In this document: piece by piece, positions 4,731-5,601 of the stretch
Position numbering within the stretch: the first letter of the stretch is position 1
Layout of the letters: each line of letters starts with the position of its first letter
From: VYDC01 sp034420495
GTDB taxonomy: Bacteria > Chloroflexota > Dehalococcoidia > UBA2979
Assembly: GCA_034420495.1 (NCBI GenBank)
Contig: DAOULG010000012.1
Location: 1 to 5,601, forward strand
Direction: 5' to 3'
DNA length: 5,601 nt
Notes under the pieces: generated by a model
What the model saw: the letters and a program-made list of their open reading frames with translations, nothing else
Database searches by the model: none
Told to the model about the DNA's origin: nothing
Program-made: the position numbers and the translations under genes

Positions 4731-5600
4731 GTGGGGAGCGCCGGCGAGGGCCGGGAGCGGCTCGGCTCCCGCGCGGCGACGGATCTCGTCGCGGCGCGCG
4801 AGCAGCTGCACTGCGCGGCGCAGGTCGTCGCCTCCGTGCCGCGGGCGCTCGCCCCCCCGCTCCCCGACTGGAGCCACAGCGCCTACGGCTGGGACGACTC
4901 GCTGCGGGCGATGGTGAGCGCCGTGCTGCCCGGCCGGACCCCCTTCCGCGTCGCCCTGCGGCCGGTGGGGCTCCACGTCCGGGTGCTGCCCGAGTCCGGC
5001 TCCGAGCCGCTCGCCGAGCTCGGCGCCGGCGGGCGCTCGGTGGACGAGCTCTTCGCCTGGCTCGCCGCGCGCTCGGAGGAGCTCACCGGGGCCCCGCTCC
5101 CCCGCCCGCTCGAGGGCGTGGAGGCGTATCCCCCTCCCCCCTGCGCGCCCGGCGGGCTCCTCGACGCCTCCGACCTCGCGGGGCTCGCGGAGCTGGAGCG
5201 CTACTACGCGGCCGCCTCCGGGGCGCTTGGCGCCGTCGCGGCATCGCGGGACGGCGCCTCCCCCCTCCGGCTCTGGCCGCACCACCTCGACCTGGCGACC
5301 CTGATCGTGCTCGATCCGGGCGCCGACGCCGAGGAGGCGCGGAGCGTCGGCGTCGGGATGCAGCCCGGCGACGAGGGCTACCCGGAGCCGTACATCTACG
5401 TGACGCCGTGGCCCTATCCCCCGGCCCGGGAGCTGCCGGTCCTCGCGGGCGGGGGGCGCTGGCACACCGAGGGCTGGATGGGGGCGCTCCTTGCCGGGAG
5501 CGAGCTCGAGGCCGCCCCGACCGCGGCGGCGCAGGCCGCGCAGCTCGACGAGTTCCTGGGCTCGGCGATCGACGCCGCGCTCGCGCTGCTCGGCGCCTGA
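4731..5600 (+). CDS. Uncharacterised conserved-looking protein with WPHHLD, GDEGYPEPY and WHTEGW motifs
   Basis: The 289-residue protein has no signal peptide or membrane helix and is probably cytoplasmic. Its sequence is too patterned to be a chance frame. An N-terminal part (about 45-120) contains LPDWSHSAYGWDDSL and FRVALRPVGLHVRVLP. A Pro-rich spacer follows at 122-142. The C-terminal part contains RLWPHHLDLATLIVLD (180-195), VGVGMQPGDEGYPEPYIYV (206-224), TPWPYP and RWHTEGWMGALLAGSEL (243-259). The clustered His, Asp, Glu and Trp residues (H184, H185, D187, D214, E215, E219, H245, E247) look like a conserved active or metal site, but this is inference. The two-part layout weakly recalls DUF5996-type proteins, which I cannot confirm. 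GTG 4731 is chosen because the run GGAGGGGGAGG (4717-4727) offers a ribosome site at suitable spacing and the frame closes upstream. It diverges from the lipoprotein gene, ends with TGA at 5598-5600, and is complete. Confidence 0.85.
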   Translation: MGSAGEGRERLGSRAATDLVAAREQLHCAAQVVASVPRALAPPLPDWSHSAYGWDDSLRAMVSAVLPGRTPFRVALRPVGLHVRVLPESGSEPLAELGAGGRSVDELFAWLAARSEELTGAPLPRPLEGVEAYPPPPCAPGGLLDASDLAGLAELERYYAAASGALGAVAASRDGASPLRLWPHHLDLATLIVLDPGADAEEARSVGVGMQPGDEGYPEPYIYVTPWPYPPARELPVLAGGGRWHTEGWMGALLAGSELEAAPTAAAQAAQLDEFLGSAIDAALALLGA

Positions 5601-5601
5601 T

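Noticed and set aside
4635..5465. 276-codon leftward open frame opposite the 4731 gene
   Set aside because: The rightward frame has patterned motifs and proper start signals. This one is Arg/Gly/Pro-rich and covers the intergenic region.

Overview
The window is a very GC-rich bacterial chromosomal segment. Codon third positions are almost all G or C, GTG starts are common, and AT-rich patches occur only at likely promoters. The Pro/Thr/Ala-rich linker behind a single N-terminal membrane helix, the GC content and the mix of genes fit a high-GC Chloroflexota or a deep-branching actinobacterial lineage (Rubrobacteria/Thermoleophilia type). This placement is an inference from style, not from a marker gene.

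Layout, left to right. Positions 1-233 hold no convincing gene but contain a perfect 24-nt palindrome. A membrane-anchored extracytoplasmic protein of unknown function (234-929, +) follows. It converges, with a 6-nt gap, on a leftward unit of tRNA-Gly(UCC) (2794-2869, -), a HAD-superfamily hydrolase (1962-2654, -) and an adenosine-deaminase-family enzyme (936-1961, -). The HAD stop codon TAG directly abuts the deaminase GTG in the same frame, so the two are almost certainly translated together. An alpha/beta-hydrolase-fold protein (2986-3885, +) diverges from the tRNA. It converges on a probable lipoprotein or secreted protein (3920-4588, -). That gene diverges from the last gene, an uncharacterised conserved-looking protein (4731-5600, +), across a 142-nt intergenic region with a fair promoter candidate. 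All six protein genes appear complete.

Functionally, only the HAD-deaminase pair reads as a metabolic module, probably nucleotide/nucleoside salvage or turnover (dephosphorylation plus deamination). Both members depart from their family consensus at substrate- or catalysis-related positions. The alpha/beta hydrolase has lost the usual nucleophile and histidine. I see no mobile element, CRISPR array, toxin-antitoxin pair, phage gene or biosynthetic cluster. The window looks like ordinary chromosome, and its interest lies in atypical active sites and in the tight, structured HAD-deaminase unit. The many other long open frames are antisense or out-of-frame by-products of the base composition.
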